Source of the DNA: Alcanivorax sp. DG881
GTDB taxonomy: Bacteria; Pseudomonadota; Gammaproteobacteria; Pseudomonadales; Alcanivoracaceae
Assembly: GCF_000155615.1 (NCBI RefSeq)
Contig: NZ_DS989915.1
Location: 975,695-1,019,787, forward strand
Direction of reading: 5' to 3'
Length of the DNA stretch: 44,093 nucleotides
Positions 8,677 to 17,074 of this stretch are shown piece after piece. The notes under the pieces were generated by a model, which did no database searches, had not been told where the DNA came from, and saw nothing but the letters and a program-made list of their open reading frames with translations. Each line of letters starts with the position of its first letter. Position 1 is the first letter of the stretch. The position numbers and the translations under genes are program-made.

Positions 8677-9546
8677 ATGAGTGAGGTCAAATTCCGCGAA
8701 CTGCGTAATTCACCACCCATGGTGATCAACTTCGCCAAGGCCGTATTGCGCGCCACCGTAAAGCCCGGCAGCAACCCCACCTTGCCGGACGTGGGCCTGC
8801 GACTGAATGACGTCTCCCTCGATGAAAAGCATCTGACTGCTTACCGGAAGGTGTGCGGGTTTGCCGCCGACGGCAAACTGCCCGTGACCTATCCGCACAT
8901 GCACGCTTTCCCGCTGCATATGGCTCTGATTCTTACCGACGGTTTTCCGTTCCCCGCCATGGGCCTGGTACATGTACGCAACAGCATCACCCAGTACCGC
9001 CCCATTGCAGAACGCGAGCAACTGAACGTGAAGTGCTTTCTGGGCAACCTGCAGAAAGTCGACAAGGGTTACGAATTTTCCATCTTCACCAGCGTCAGCA
9101 CCGGTGGCGAGCGAGTCTGGGAAAGTGAGTCCGTGAATTTCTTCCGCAGCGGCGGCGGTAGCAGCAGCAAGAAGAAAGACGCACCCAAGCCGCAACCGGC
9201 CACCGACACGGTGGAGTGGAAAGTGCCGGGGGATATCGGCCGCCGCTACGGCGCCGTCTCCGGTGACCGCAACCCGATTCATCTATACCCGCTGTCCGCC
9301 AAGCTGTTCGGCTTCAAACGCCAGATCGCCCACGGCATGTGGTCCAAGGCCCGCTGCCTGGCCGAACTGCAGAACCAGCTGCCGGAAGACGCGTTCACCG
9401 TGGACGTGCAGTTCAAATTGCCCATGTTCGTGCCCGCCACCGTGAAGTTCGAGAACAAGCCGGCCGACGGCGGCAGCGATTTCCGTCTGCTCGCCAAGGA
9501 CGGGATCAAACCCCACCTGGCCGGCCAGATCCGTCCGGCGGAGTAA
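8677..9546 (+). CDS. MaoC-family double-hotdog hydratase/dehydratase
   Basis: A 289-residue protein with two hotdog-fold halves joined by a low-complexity Gly/Ser/Lys/Pro linker at about 158-177. The second half carries the hydratase signature, with 'YGAVSGDRNPIHL' containing Asp197 and His202 and then 'IAHGMW'. This is the catalytic pair that hydrates trans-2-enoyl thioesters. The first half lacks an obvious second active site. It probably acts on acyl-CoA or acyl-ACP intermediates in beta-oxidation or fatty-acid/PHA metabolism. It lies 160 bases after desT on the same strand, and a GGAAAGGA-like site precedes the ATG. A -10-like TATACT lies at 8613-8618 but without a good -35. The exact substrate is unknown. 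Confidence 0.85.
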   Translation: MSEVKFRELRNSPPMVINFAKAVLRATVKPGSNPTLPDVGLRLNDVSLDEKHLTAYRKVCGFAADGKLPVTYPHMHAFPLHMALILTDGFPFPAMGLVHVRNSITQYRPIAEREQLNVKCFLGNLQKVDKGYEFSIFTSVSTGGERVWESESVNFFRSGGGSSSKKKDAPKPQPATDTVEWKVPGDIGRRYGAVSGDRNPIHLYPLSAKLFGFKRQIAHGMWSKARCLAELQNQLPEDAFTVDVQFKLPMFVPATVKFENKPADGGSDFRLLAKDGIKPHLAGQIRPAE

Positions 9547-9560
9547 TAGCAGCCGCAACA

Positions 9561-9710
9561 GGCATCACGCTGCACGCAACAACACGTCCGGCTTTCGAGC
9601 AGGACGAAACGTCAGAGGCCGCGCCCACAGTCTGGTCGCGGCCTCTGACGTTTCAGGCTTTCCAGCGTCGGCCCGTGTTGTTGCGTGCTGCCTGTAGCGT
9701 GCTGCATGCC
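9561..9710. repeat. Nested inverted-repeat element upstream of selU
   Basis: The space between the MaoC gene and selU is almost entirely one nested palindrome. The inner arms of 18 perfect bases are 9606-9623 and 9637-9654 with a 13-base loop. The outer arms of 15 perfect bases are 9572-9586 and 9674-9688. Still further out, GGCATCACGCT (9561-9571) pairs imperfectly with 9695-9710. Related pieces occur at 20512-20577 and 32071-32250. There is no T-tract, so it is more likely a dispersed mobile palindrome than a simple terminator. Confidence 0.85.
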
Positions 9711-9731
9711 ACTGCACTAAACTCGCTCCCC

Positions 9732-10820
9732 ATGCGAGACGATACCCGTGATTACCTTTCCCTGTTTCTGAATGACACGCCCCTGCTGGACGTGCGCGCC
9801 CCCGTGGAATTCGCCAAGGGCGCCTTTCCCGGTGCGGCCAATATTTCCCTGATCAACGATGACGAACGTCACCAGATTGGCATCTGCTACAAGCAGCAGG
9901 GCCAGCAGGCGGCAATTGATCTGGGCAACAAGCTGGTCAGCGGCGAGGAACGGGAACAGCGTATGCGGGCCTGGCAGCAGTGGTGGCAGGCCAACCCCAA
10001 CGGCTACCTGTATTGCTTCCGTGGCGGGCTGCGCAGCCAGACCACCCAGGCCTGGCTACGCGAAGCAGGCATCGATGCACCACTGATCACTGGTGGTTAC
10101 AAGGCGCTGCGCCGATTTCTGATTGATGAAATGGAAGCCTGTATCGCCAGCCTGCCACTGGAAGTGCTATGCGGCCGTACCGGCTGTGCAAAAACACGCG
10201 TGATTGAACAACAGGCCAACGCCATCGATCTGGAAGGGCTGGCCCACCACCGCGGCTCCTCCTTCGGCCGACGCCCCGGCGGCCAACCCGGCCAAATTGA
10301 TTTTGAAAACAGCCTGGCCATCGCCCTGATAAAACAACGTGCCGCCCAGCCTGCCCGCATTCTGGTGGAAGACGAAAGCAAGCTGATCGGGCGCTGCCAT
10401 CTGCCTTTTTCCCTGCAAGACCAGATCAAGGCACAGCCACGCATCGTCATTGAGGAATCCCTGGACGCCCGCGTACAGGTCACCCTGGAAGATTACGTGA
10501 TCGGGCCGTTACAGGAATATGCCCGCTACTTCGGTGAGCAGAATGCCCTCAAGCAGCTTGGCGATGAACTGCTGGCAGCCATGGATCGCATTCGCCGCCG
10601 CCTGGGTGGCATTCGCCATCAACAGCTTCGCCAGCAACTCCAGGAAGCCCTGGCCGTACAAACCGCCTGCGGCGATACCGAGTTGCATCGCGAATGGATT
10701 CACAGCCTGCTCGCCGATTATTACGACCCCATGTACGACTACATGCTGTCGCGCCGCGAAGGCACCATTGTCTTCCAGGGCACCCGCGCCGAAGTCAGCG
10801 ATTTCCTCAACAACCGCTAA
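9732..10820 (+). CDS. selU: tRNA 2-selenouridine synthase (YbbB)
   Basis: A 362-residue enzyme that uses selenophosphate to convert (geranylated) 2-thiouridine at the wobble position of certain tRNAs to 2-selenouridine. The N-terminal rhodanese domain has catalytic Cys95 in 'YLYCFRGGLRS'. A P-loop domain follows with 'GRTGCAKT' at 148-155, where the usual second Gly is replaced by Ala. The start at 9732 gives an N-terminus that aligns with E. coli YbbB, although no Shine-Dalgarno is evident. The open frame continues upstream to 9339 through the palindromic repeat and the MaoC gene, but that is a shadow. It is the first gene of a block with a selenium-type ABC transporter and selD. Assignment is secure. 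Confidence 0.95.
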   Translation: MRDDTRDYLSLFLNDTPLLDVRAPVEFAKGAFPGAANISLINDDERHQIGICYKQQGQQAAIDLGNKLVSGEEREQRMRAWQQWWQANPNGYLYCFRGGLRSQTTQAWLREAGIDAPLITGGYKALRRFLIDEMEACIASLPLEVLCGRTGCAKTRVIEQQANAIDLEGLAHHRGSSFGRRPGGQPGQIDFENSLAIALIKQRAAQPARILVEDESKLIGRCHLPFSLQDQIKAQPRIVIEESLDARVQVTLEDYVIGPLQEYARYFGEQNALKQLGDELLAAMDRIRRRLGGIRHQQLRQQLQEALAVQTACGDTELHREWIHSLLADYYDPMYDYMLSRREGTIVFQGTRAEVSDFLNNR

Positions 10821-10941
10821 CGCAAAACCCCTCGCAAGCCGTTATACTGCTGCCACGACTGCGTATGGCCGAACCCGCAATCGTATCCGTGCGTTTTCCC
10901 GCATAAAGTTCGGTAAGCCTCCCTATTGAACGGAGACAACA

Positions 10942-11808
10942 ATGCGTTTGAAATTTCTGGCTGCACTGGCTGCTGCCCTGCTGCTCTCTGCCTGTAATGA
11001 CCCCAAAACCGATACCTTCACCTTTACGGCGATTCCGGATCAGGATGAATCCCAGCTGGTAAAACGGTTCGGTACCATCGCCGCTTACCTGGAAGAACAG
11101 TTGGGCGTGCCCGTGCAATACGTGCCGGTGAAATCCTACGCTGCCGCAGTGACTGCCTTCCGCAACGATGAAGTGCAAATGGCCTGGTTCGGCGGTCTGT
11201 CCGGCGTACAGGCGCGACGTCTTGTTCCCGGTTCCCAGGCCATCGCCCAGGGCCAGGAAGACACCGCGTTCAAATCCTATTTCATTGCCAACAGCAGCAC
11301 CGGGCTTGAGCCCGTCGACACGCTGGGCGACGACTTCATTGCACAGCCGTCATTCACCTTCGGCTCCAAAGGCAGCACCTCCGGCCGCCTGATGCCGGAA
11401 TTCTATCTGCGCGATACCTTCAACAAGTCGCCGGAAGACCTGTTCGAGAAAGTCGGTTTCTCCGGCGACCACAGCCGCACCATCGCCCTGGTACAAAGCG
11501 GTGCCTACGCCACTGGCGCGGTAAATTTCAAAGTCTGGGAGCGCGAGCTGTCGGAAGGCAAAATCGACACCAGCAAGGTCAGCGTGATCTGGGAAACCCC
11601 CACCTATCCAGACTACCACTGGACCGTGCGCGGCGATCTGGATGAGCGCTTCGGCGAAGGCTTCAGCCAGCGCGTTACCGAAACCCTGCTGTCCATCGAC
11701 GATCCGGCACTGCTGCAGGCTTTCCCCCGGGAAAAATTTATCCCGGCCTCCAATGCGGACTATGCCCCCATCGAGGACACCGCCAGCGCCATCGGCCTGT
11801 TGGACTAA
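10942..11808 (+). CDS. PhnD-like substrate-binding lipoprotein, putative selenate/selenite ABC transporter
   Basis: A 288-residue periplasmic binding protein. The signal peptide ends with lipobox 'LLSAC' (Cys18), so it should be lipid-anchored. The body matches the PhnD/phosphonate-binding superfamily: 'LVKRFGTIAAYLEEQLGVPVQ', 'MAWFGGLSGVQARR', and 'FGSKGSTSGRLMPEFYL'. Databases hold a subfamily of such proteins labelled 'putative selenate ABC transporter' because it occurs beside selD and selU, exactly as here. A good GGAG site precedes the ATG, and the ATPase gene starts 21 bases after its stop. The bound ligand (selenate, selenite or another oxyanion) is an inference from context; phosphonate or phosphite remains possible. 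Confidence 0.85.
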   Translation: MRLKFLAALAAALLLSACNDPKTDTFTFTAIPDQDESQLVKRFGTIAAYLEEQLGVPVQYVPVKSYAAAVTAFRNDEVQMAWFGGLSGVQARRLVPGSQAIAQGQEDTAFKSYFIANSSTGLEPVDTLGDDFIAQPSFTFGSKGSTSGRLMPEFYLRDTFNKSPEDLFEKVGFSGDHSRTIALVQSGAYATGAVNFKVWERELSEGKIDTSKVSVIWETPTYPDYHWTVRGDLDERFGEGFSQRVTETLLSIDDPALLQAFPREKFIPASNADYAPIEDTASAIGLLD

Positions 11809-11829
11809 CGGCCACAGGCAAGTTCCGGC

Positions 11830-12486
11830 GTGTTCCATTTCCAGCAGGCCCGGTTGGGGCATGGCGATCAGGTTGTCTTCGACAGCCTGACGCTGACCAT
11901 TGAGCAGGGCGAAAAAGTCGCCCTGCTCGGCCCCTCCGGCGCCGGCAAGTCCACCCTTCTCAATGCCCTGCGCAGCCAGCAGGAAAGCGTCTGTGCCTGG
12001 TGCCCCCAGGCGGGCGCCCTGGTGCCCATGCTAAGCGTGTTCCACAACATCTACATGGGCGCCCTGTCGCGCAACCGCACCGTCACCAATCTGCGCAACC
12101 TGCTTGCTCCCAGTCGACACGAGCGCGAACAGGTGGGCGCTTTGGCGGCCGACCTGTCGCTTCACGACAAGCTGTTCACCAGCGTCGATCAGCTCTCCGG
12201 CGGCCAGGCGCAACGCACCGCACTGGGCCGGGCCCTTTACACGCAACGCCCGGTTCTGCTCGCCGACGAACCCGTTTCCAGTCTGGACGAACACCAGGGC
12301 CTTGCCTTGCTCACCCTGTCACTGGCTCGCCACCACAGTGCCGTGATTGCCCTGCATGATCAGGCGTTGGCACTGGCCTGCAGCGACCGGATCATCGGCC
12401 TGAACCAGGGCCAAATCGTCCTCGACGCCGCCACCCGGTCGCTGTCCCTCAGCGATCTGGATACCTTGTATCAGGACGATGCGTAG
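11830..12486 (+). CDS. ABC transporter ATPase, PhnC-like (putative selenium importer)
   Basis: A 218-residue nucleotide-binding subunit starting at GTG 11830. All motifs are visible: Walker A GPSGAGKST (34-42), signature LSGGQ (122-126), Walker B LLADE (143-147), D-loop SSLD, and the switch His in 'ALHD'. It powers import by the binding protein and permease encoded on either side. Its stop codon overlaps the permease start by 8 bases, indicating translational coupling. It is somewhat shorter than typical PhnC ATPases, mainly between Walker A and the signature motif. Assignment to selenium-oxyanion uptake rests on neighbourhood. Confidence 0.88.
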   Translation: MFHFQQARLGHGDQVVFDSLTLTIEQGEKVALLGPSGAGKSTLLNALRSQQESVCAWCPQAGALVPMLSVFHNIYMGALSRNRTVTNLRNLLAPSRHEREQVGALAADLSLHDKLFTSVDQLSGGQAQRTALGRALYTQRPVLLADEPVSSLDEHQGLALLTLSLARHHSAVIALHDQALALACSDRIIGLNQGQIVLDAATRSLSLSDLDTLYQDDA

Positions 12487-14023
12487 CAGTGAACGCCCTA
12501 CCATGCCTCCCGCCAGCCCACCGCTGAACACCACAGCCAGTCGCTGGCGGCGCACCACCGGCGGCCTCGCCCTGGCCGGCCTGGTGGCACTGTTGCTGGC
12601 CGACATGGAGATCGCCCGCTCCAGTCCTGGCCAGGAACTGCTGCGCATGGCCAAGGGGTTTATGACCCCGGATTTTTTCGCCACCGAGCAGCTGGGCCAG
12701 GCGCTGGCCAATACCCTGGCCTTTGCCTGGCAAGGCACCGCGCTGGCTGCCCTGTTCGGTTTTTTGATGGCAGTCTGCTGGTCGTCGCGGGCGGTACGCA
12801 GTTTTGCCGCCAGCATCCGTGCCGTCCACGAGCTGTTCTGGGGCCTGCTGCTACTACAGGTTGCCGGCCTGAGCACGCTTACAGGGGTACTGGCCATCGC
12901 CATTCCCTATGCGGGTATCTTTGCCAAGGTATTCGGCGAATTTCTGGAGGAATCGGACCCAGCCCCCGCTCATTCCCTGCCCGCCAGCACCTCCGCCGTC
13001 AGCCGCTTTTTCTTCGCCCGGCTGCCACTGGTCTGGCAGGCGTTCAAGGCCTACGGCAGTTACCGGCTGGAATGCGCCTTGCGCGCCTCCGCCATTCTCG
13101 GCTTTATCGGTTTGCCTACCCTGGGCTTCCATCTGGAAACCGCCTTTCGTGAAGGGGTCTACGATCAGGGAGCGGCTTTGCTGTACCTGTTTTTCGCGCT
13201 GATTTTCACCCTGCGCTGGTGGCTGCGCCCGGCGCTGATTCCCCTGTATTTGATCGCCGCCGTGGTGTGGGCGCCCCCGGTCTTCACCGGCAACCTGTCC
13301 ACCCTGGTGCGTTTTGTCACCGTGGATCTGGTGCCTGCCCCCCTGCGTCACGGCGGTGGCCTGCTGGAACTGTGGCAGTGGTTTGCCATGCTCTGGCAGC
13401 AACAACTGTGGCCCGGCCTGTGGCAGACCAGCGTATTGGGCCTGGCCGCGCTACTGCTCACCGGCATTCTGGCGCTGGTATTGTTTCCCCTTACCTCACC
13501 GTTATTCGGTAACCGGGTCAGCCGTATGCTGGGCCATGGCCTGCTGGTGGTGCTGCGCACCACACCGGAGTTTTTTCTCGCCTTCTTTTTCCTGATCCTG
13601 CTCGGCCCCTCCATGTTGCCCGGCATTTTTGCGCTTGCCCTGCATACCGGCGCCATCGTCGCCCACCTGACGGGCCGTTTCAGTGAAACCCTGCGCCTGC
13701 GGGCGGACGCGCCGACCGGGATCAACCGCTACGCCTGGGAGGTCTTGCCACGCATCAGCCCGAACCTGCTCGCTTTCCTGCTCTATCGCTGGGAGGTGAT
13801 CATGCGCGAAACGGCGGTACTGGGGATTCTTGGCATTCACACCCTGGGTTTCTATATTGATTCCAGCGTGGCGGAATTCCGCTTTGACCGAACCGCCCTG
13901 TTGATCCTGGCCACGGTGTTGCTCAATCTGGGAGTGGATGCCCTGTCACGCACGCTAAGACAGCGCCTGAGGCTGCAACCGGGCCACGGTGTTTCAGCAA
14001 GCAAGGCCCCGGCAAGCGGTTGA
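12479..14023 (+). CDS. Fused two-domain ABC permease, PhnE-like (putative selenium importer)
   Basis: A 514-residue membrane protein with about ten to twelve hydrophobic segments. It consists of two PhnE-type permease halves in tandem. Half one (about 45-250) contains 'SYRLECALRASAILGFIGLPTLGF' and half two (about 310-495) contains the matching 'YRWEVIMRETAVLGILGIHTLGF'. Each carries the EAA-like loop that docks on the ATPase. A single polypeptide would therefore supply both membrane halves that phosphonate-type importers usually get from a homodimer or two subunits. The first ~35 residues are polar, and an internal ATG (residue 9) could be the true start. The gene overlaps the ATPase gene and precedes the phzF-like gene by 37 bases. 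Confidence 0.88.
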   Translation: MRSSERPTMPPASPPLNTTASRWRRTTGGLALAGLVALLLADMEIARSSPGQELLRMAKGFMTPDFFATEQLGQALANTLAFAWQGTALAALFGFLMAVCWSSRAVRSFAASIRAVHELFWGLLLLQVAGLSTLTGVLAIAIPYAGIFAKVFGEFLEESDPAPAHSLPASTSAVSRFFFARLPLVWQAFKAYGSYRLECALRASAILGFIGLPTLGFHLETAFREGVYDQGAALLYLFFALIFTLRWWLRPALIPLYLIAAVVWAPPVFTGNLSTLVRFVTVDLVPAPLRHGGGLLELWQWFAMLWQQQLWPGLWQTSVLGLAALLLTGILALVLFPLTSPLFGNRVSRMLGHGLLVVLRTTPEFFLAFFFLILLGPSMLPGIFALALHTGAIVAHLTGRFSETLRLRADAPTGINRYAWEVLPRISPNLLAFLLYRWEVIMRETAVLGILGIHTLGFYIDSSVAEFRFDRTALLILATVLLNLGVDALSRTLRQRLRLQPGHGVSASKAPASG

Positions 14024-14060
14024 CCGACACCGCCAGAAGAACGCAAACACGAGTCGCACT

Positions 14061-14834
14061 ATGAAACTGTACCAAGTGGACGCCTTTACCGACGCCCTGT
14101 TTGCCGGCAACCCGGCCGCGGTGGTGCCGCTGACACACTGGCTGGATGACGCCCTGCTGCAGAACATCGCACTGGAAAACAATCTCTCGGAAACCGCTTT
14201 TCTGGTCCCCGACGATCAAGGCTACGCGTTGCGCTGGTTTACCCCTCAGGTGGAAGTCGACCTGTGCGGCCACGCCACCCTGGCCACCGCCTGGGTGGTG
14301 TTCAATGCGCTGGGCTTTCCCGGTGAGCGAGTGCGTTTTTCCACCGCCTCCGGTCCCTTGTTCGTGACTTGCAGCGGGCAGACATTAAGCCTGGATTTTC
14401 CGTCACGGCCGGCCCACGCGCTCACTGACATCACCCCGTTTTCCCGGGCGCTGGATTTGCCCATTCGCGAGGTGCTACAAGCCCGGGACACCCTGATCAT
14501 CGTGGACAGCGCCGATCAGGTGCGCAATTTTCAACCCGACTTCACCGCCATCGCGGCGCTGGATACCTTCGCGGTAATGATTTCCGCGCCCGGCGACGAC
14601 TGTGATTTTGTCAGCCGCTTTTTTGCCCCGGCCAAAGGCGTTCCGGAAGACCCGGTCACCGGCTCGGCCCATTGCACCCTGGTGCCTTACTGGGCGGACA
14701 AACTCGGCAAAAACACGCTCCATGCCCGCCAGCTCTCTGCCCGTGGCGGTGAACTGCACTGCCAGCTGAAAGGCGACCGCGTCACCCTCAGCGGCACCGC
14801 CCGCTGCTATCTGCAAGGTGACCTGCAACTGTGA
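14061..14834 (+). CDS. PhzF/YddE-family isomerase-like protein
   Basis: A 257-residue protein with the two-lobed PhzF fold. Diagnostic motifs are present: 'YQVDAFTDALFAGNPAAVV' at the N-terminus, 'ENNLSETAFL' with the conserved catalytic Glu, 'VDLCGHATLATAW', and 'GVPEDPVTGSAHC'. PhzF itself isomerises a phenazine precursor, but most relatives act elsewhere and are uncharacterised. The ATG at 14061 gives the conserved start; the frame opens earlier at 13989 without support. It lies between the transporter and selD, and its stop TGA overlaps the selD start GTG. The operon therefore ties it to selenium metabolism rather than phenazines. The actual reaction is unknown. Confidence 0.88.
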   Translation: MKLYQVDAFTDALFAGNPAAVVPLTHWLDDALLQNIALENNLSETAFLVPDDQGYALRWFTPQVEVDLCGHATLATAWVVFNALGFPGERVRFSTASGPLFVTCSGQTLSLDFPSRPAHALTDITPFSRALDLPIREVLQARDTLIIVDSADQVRNFQPDFTAIAALDTFAVMISAPGDDCDFVSRFFAPAKGVPEDPVTGSAHCTLVPYWADKLGKNTLHARQLSARGGELHCQLKGDRVTLSGTARCYLQGDLQL

Positions 14835-17047
14835 TAAGCCCTTCCGCTCAATACGACCTGGTCTTTGTCGGCGCCGGCCACAGCCATGCGCTGGCCCTGC
14901 GCATGCTGGCCATGAAACCGATTCCCGGCGTACGCCTGACCCTGGTGTCCCCGGACAGCCTGAGCGCCTATTCCGGCATGTTGCCGGGGCTGATCGCCGG
15001 CCACTACACGCTGGATGACACCCATGTGGATGTGTACCGGTTGTGCCAGGCCAGCGGCTGCCGGTTTGTTCAGGCCAGCGTCACACAGCTTGATCCACAG
15101 AAACGGCAATTACAGCTCAGCGATGGCAGCCAGCTGGCCTACGACTGGCTGAGCCTGGACGTGGGCGCCACGCCGGATCTCTCGCCCATCGGCAACGATC
15201 ACGACAGCGTTGTGCCGGTCAAACCGGTGGCCAGCTTTTATACCCGCTGGCAACAACTCTGCCGCGACGCCGGCGGGCAAACGCCCTCACTGGCGGTGGT
15301 CGGCGCCGGTGCCGGCGGTACCGAAATGGCACTGGCCATGGCCCACCATTTTCAGAACCGCCAGCAACCGGCAGAGATTCAACTGATCACCGGAGGGGAA
15401 TTGCTGCCCGGCTTTCCCGCCAGCGTGCGCGAGAAGATGCGCAAGCGGCTGCAAGCCCATAACGTCGCCCTGCATACCCACAATCGCGTTCACTGTGATG
15501 CACAACAGCAACTGCAGATGGGAGATCAGCCGCTAACCGCCCAATGGGTGCTCTGGTGCACGGGGGTGCGCGGCCTGCCGATACTGGAAGACAGCGGGCT
15601 GGAGTGCGACCAGCGCGGTTTTGTACGCGTCACGGAAAGCCTGCAGACGCTCTCCGATGCACGCATTTTTGCCACCGGTGACTGCGCCGCCTTTCCCACA
15701 TCCCTGCCCAAGGCCGGGGTCTACGCGGTTCGTCAGGCGCGCACACTGGCCGACAACCTGCGCGCGGCCATTCAAGGGCAACCGCTGGTTGCCTATCGCC
15801 CGCAATCCCGATTCCTGTCGCTGCTATCCGCCGGCGGCAAAGATGCCATTGCCAGTCGTGGCGGCAGCCTGTCTGTGGCCGGGCACTGGGTATGGCGCTG
15901 GAAGGATCATATCGACCGGGCCTTCATGGCCAAGTTCGATCAACACCTGCCCGCCATGCCCACCGCCCCCGCGGACCCCGACGCCCTGCACTGCGCCGGC
16001 TGCGGCGCCAAGGTCGGCAGCGACGCCCTCCATGAAGCACTGGCAGGCCTTCAGCCAGTCATTAATCCGGGGATTGAAGCCGGTGTAGACGCCGCCGATG
16101 ATGCCGCCATCATCGATTGGCCCGCCGGGCAGCGGCTGGTCCAGAGCCTGGATTTCTTTCCCGCCTTTATCGATGAGCCCTACCTGTTCGGGCGCATTGC
16201 CGCCCTGCACAGCCTCAGCGACCTGTACGCCATGAACGCCCGGCCCCACTCAGCCCTGGCCAACATTACCCTGCCCTGGCACCACCCGCGCCTGCAGGGC
16301 CGTGACCTGCAACGGATGATGGCCGGAGCCGTCCGGGAACTGAACGCAGCCGGCTGCACCCTGGTCGGTGGCCACACCATCGAAGGCCCACAGATGGCCG
16401 CGGGTTTCACCGTCAACGGCCAGGCGGATCCGGCACAGCTCTGGCACAAACGCGGCGCCCGCGACGGCGACCGGCTGATCCTCACCAAGCCATTGGGTAG
16501 CGGCGTGCAATTGGCGGCCCTGATGCAGGCGAACAGCAGCAATGGTGCCGCATTCCACGGCCCCTGGCTGGACACAACGCTGCGCCACCTGCTGACCAGC
16601 AACCATATGGCGCAACGGGCCCTGCAGGATGTCCCCGTGAATGCCTGCACCGATATCACCGGCTTCGGGCTGCTCGGCCATCTCTACGAAATCAGCCAGC
16701 AAAGTGGCGTTACCCTGTCGGTGGATTGCCACAAGGTACCGCTGCTGCCTGGCACGCTGTCGCTGATTCAACAAGGTGTGGCCAGCACCCTCAGCGATGC
16801 CAACCGACAGATACTGGTGCATTGCCAACAGCCGCAGCCCGTGGACGACGCCCTGCTTACCGCCCTGTGCGACCCGCAAACCGCCGGGGGGCTAGTGTTC
16901 TGTCTGCCCGCCGACTATGCCGGGCAGGCACTGCAACATCTTGATCGTGAAGGCATTGCTGCCACCGACATCGGTAAAGTCCTTGTAAAAGATCGCCCGG
17001 ATCACGCAGCGATCCTGTTGAATAGCGGTCACACTGGTAGCGTATAA
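14831..17047 (+). CDS. selD: FAD/NAD(P) oxidoreductase fused to selenophosphate synthetase
   Basis: A 738-residue fusion starting at GTG 14831, which overlaps the upstream stop by 4 bases. Residues 1 to about 375 form a pyridine-nucleotide-disulfide-type oxidoreductase: 'DLVFVGAGHSHA' for FAD, 'LAVVGAGAGGTEMA' for NAD(P), and 'IFATGDCA'. Residues about 385-738 are SelD, making selenophosphate from ATP and selenide. 'CAGCGAK' contains Cys391 and Lys394, matching E. coli Cys17 and Lys20, while the position of E. coli Cys19 is Ala. Other conserved SelD parts are 'DAADDAAI', 'LVGGHTIEGP', 'DITGFGLLGH' and 'DPQTAGGLV'. This fused form is known in several bacteria. The N-terminal domain may supply reduced selenium, which is inference. 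Confidence 0.94.
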   Translation: MISPSAQYDLVFVGAGHSHALALRMLAMKPIPGVRLTLVSPDSLSAYSGMLPGLIAGHYTLDDTHVDVYRLCQASGCRFVQASVTQLDPQKRQLQLSDGSQLAYDWLSLDVGATPDLSPIGNDHDSVVPVKPVASFYTRWQQLCRDAGGQTPSLAVVGAGAGGTEMALAMAHHFQNRQQPAEIQLITGGELLPGFPASVREKMRKRLQAHNVALHTHNRVHCDAQQQLQMGDQPLTAQWVLWCTGVRGLPILEDSGLECDQRGFVRVTESLQTLSDARIFATGDCAAFPTSLPKAGVYAVRQARTLADNLRAAIQGQPLVAYRPQSRFLSLLSAGGKDAIASRGGSLSVAGHWVWRWKDHIDRAFMAKFDQHLPAMPTAPADPDALHCAGCGAKVGSDALHEALAGLQPVINPGIEAGVDAADDAAIIDWPAGQRLVQSLDFFPAFIDEPYLFGRIAALHSLSDLYAMNARPHSALANITLPWHHPRLQGRDLQRMMAGAVRELNAAGCTLVGGHTIEGPQMAAGFTVNGQADPAQLWHKRGARDGDRLILTKPLGSGVQLAALMQANSSNGAAFHGPWLDTTLRHLLTSNHMAQRALQDVPVNACTDITGFGLLGHLYEISQQSGVTLSVDCHKVPLLPGTLSLIQQGVASTLSDANRQILVHCQQPQPVDDALLTALCDPQTAGGLVFCLPADYAGQALQHLDREGIAATDIGKVLVKDRPDHAAILLNSGHTGSV

Positions 17048-17074
17048 CCCTTCAAGAACACAGGAGAATGGTTC

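Noticed and set aside
9339-9731. Upstream extension of the selU reading frame
   Set aside because: It reads through the MaoC gene in another frame and through the palindromic element; the E. coli-like N-terminus begins at 9732.
14831-17047. Selenocysteine in SelD
   Set aside because: The catalytic position is encoded as Cys and no in-frame TGA interrupts the gene.
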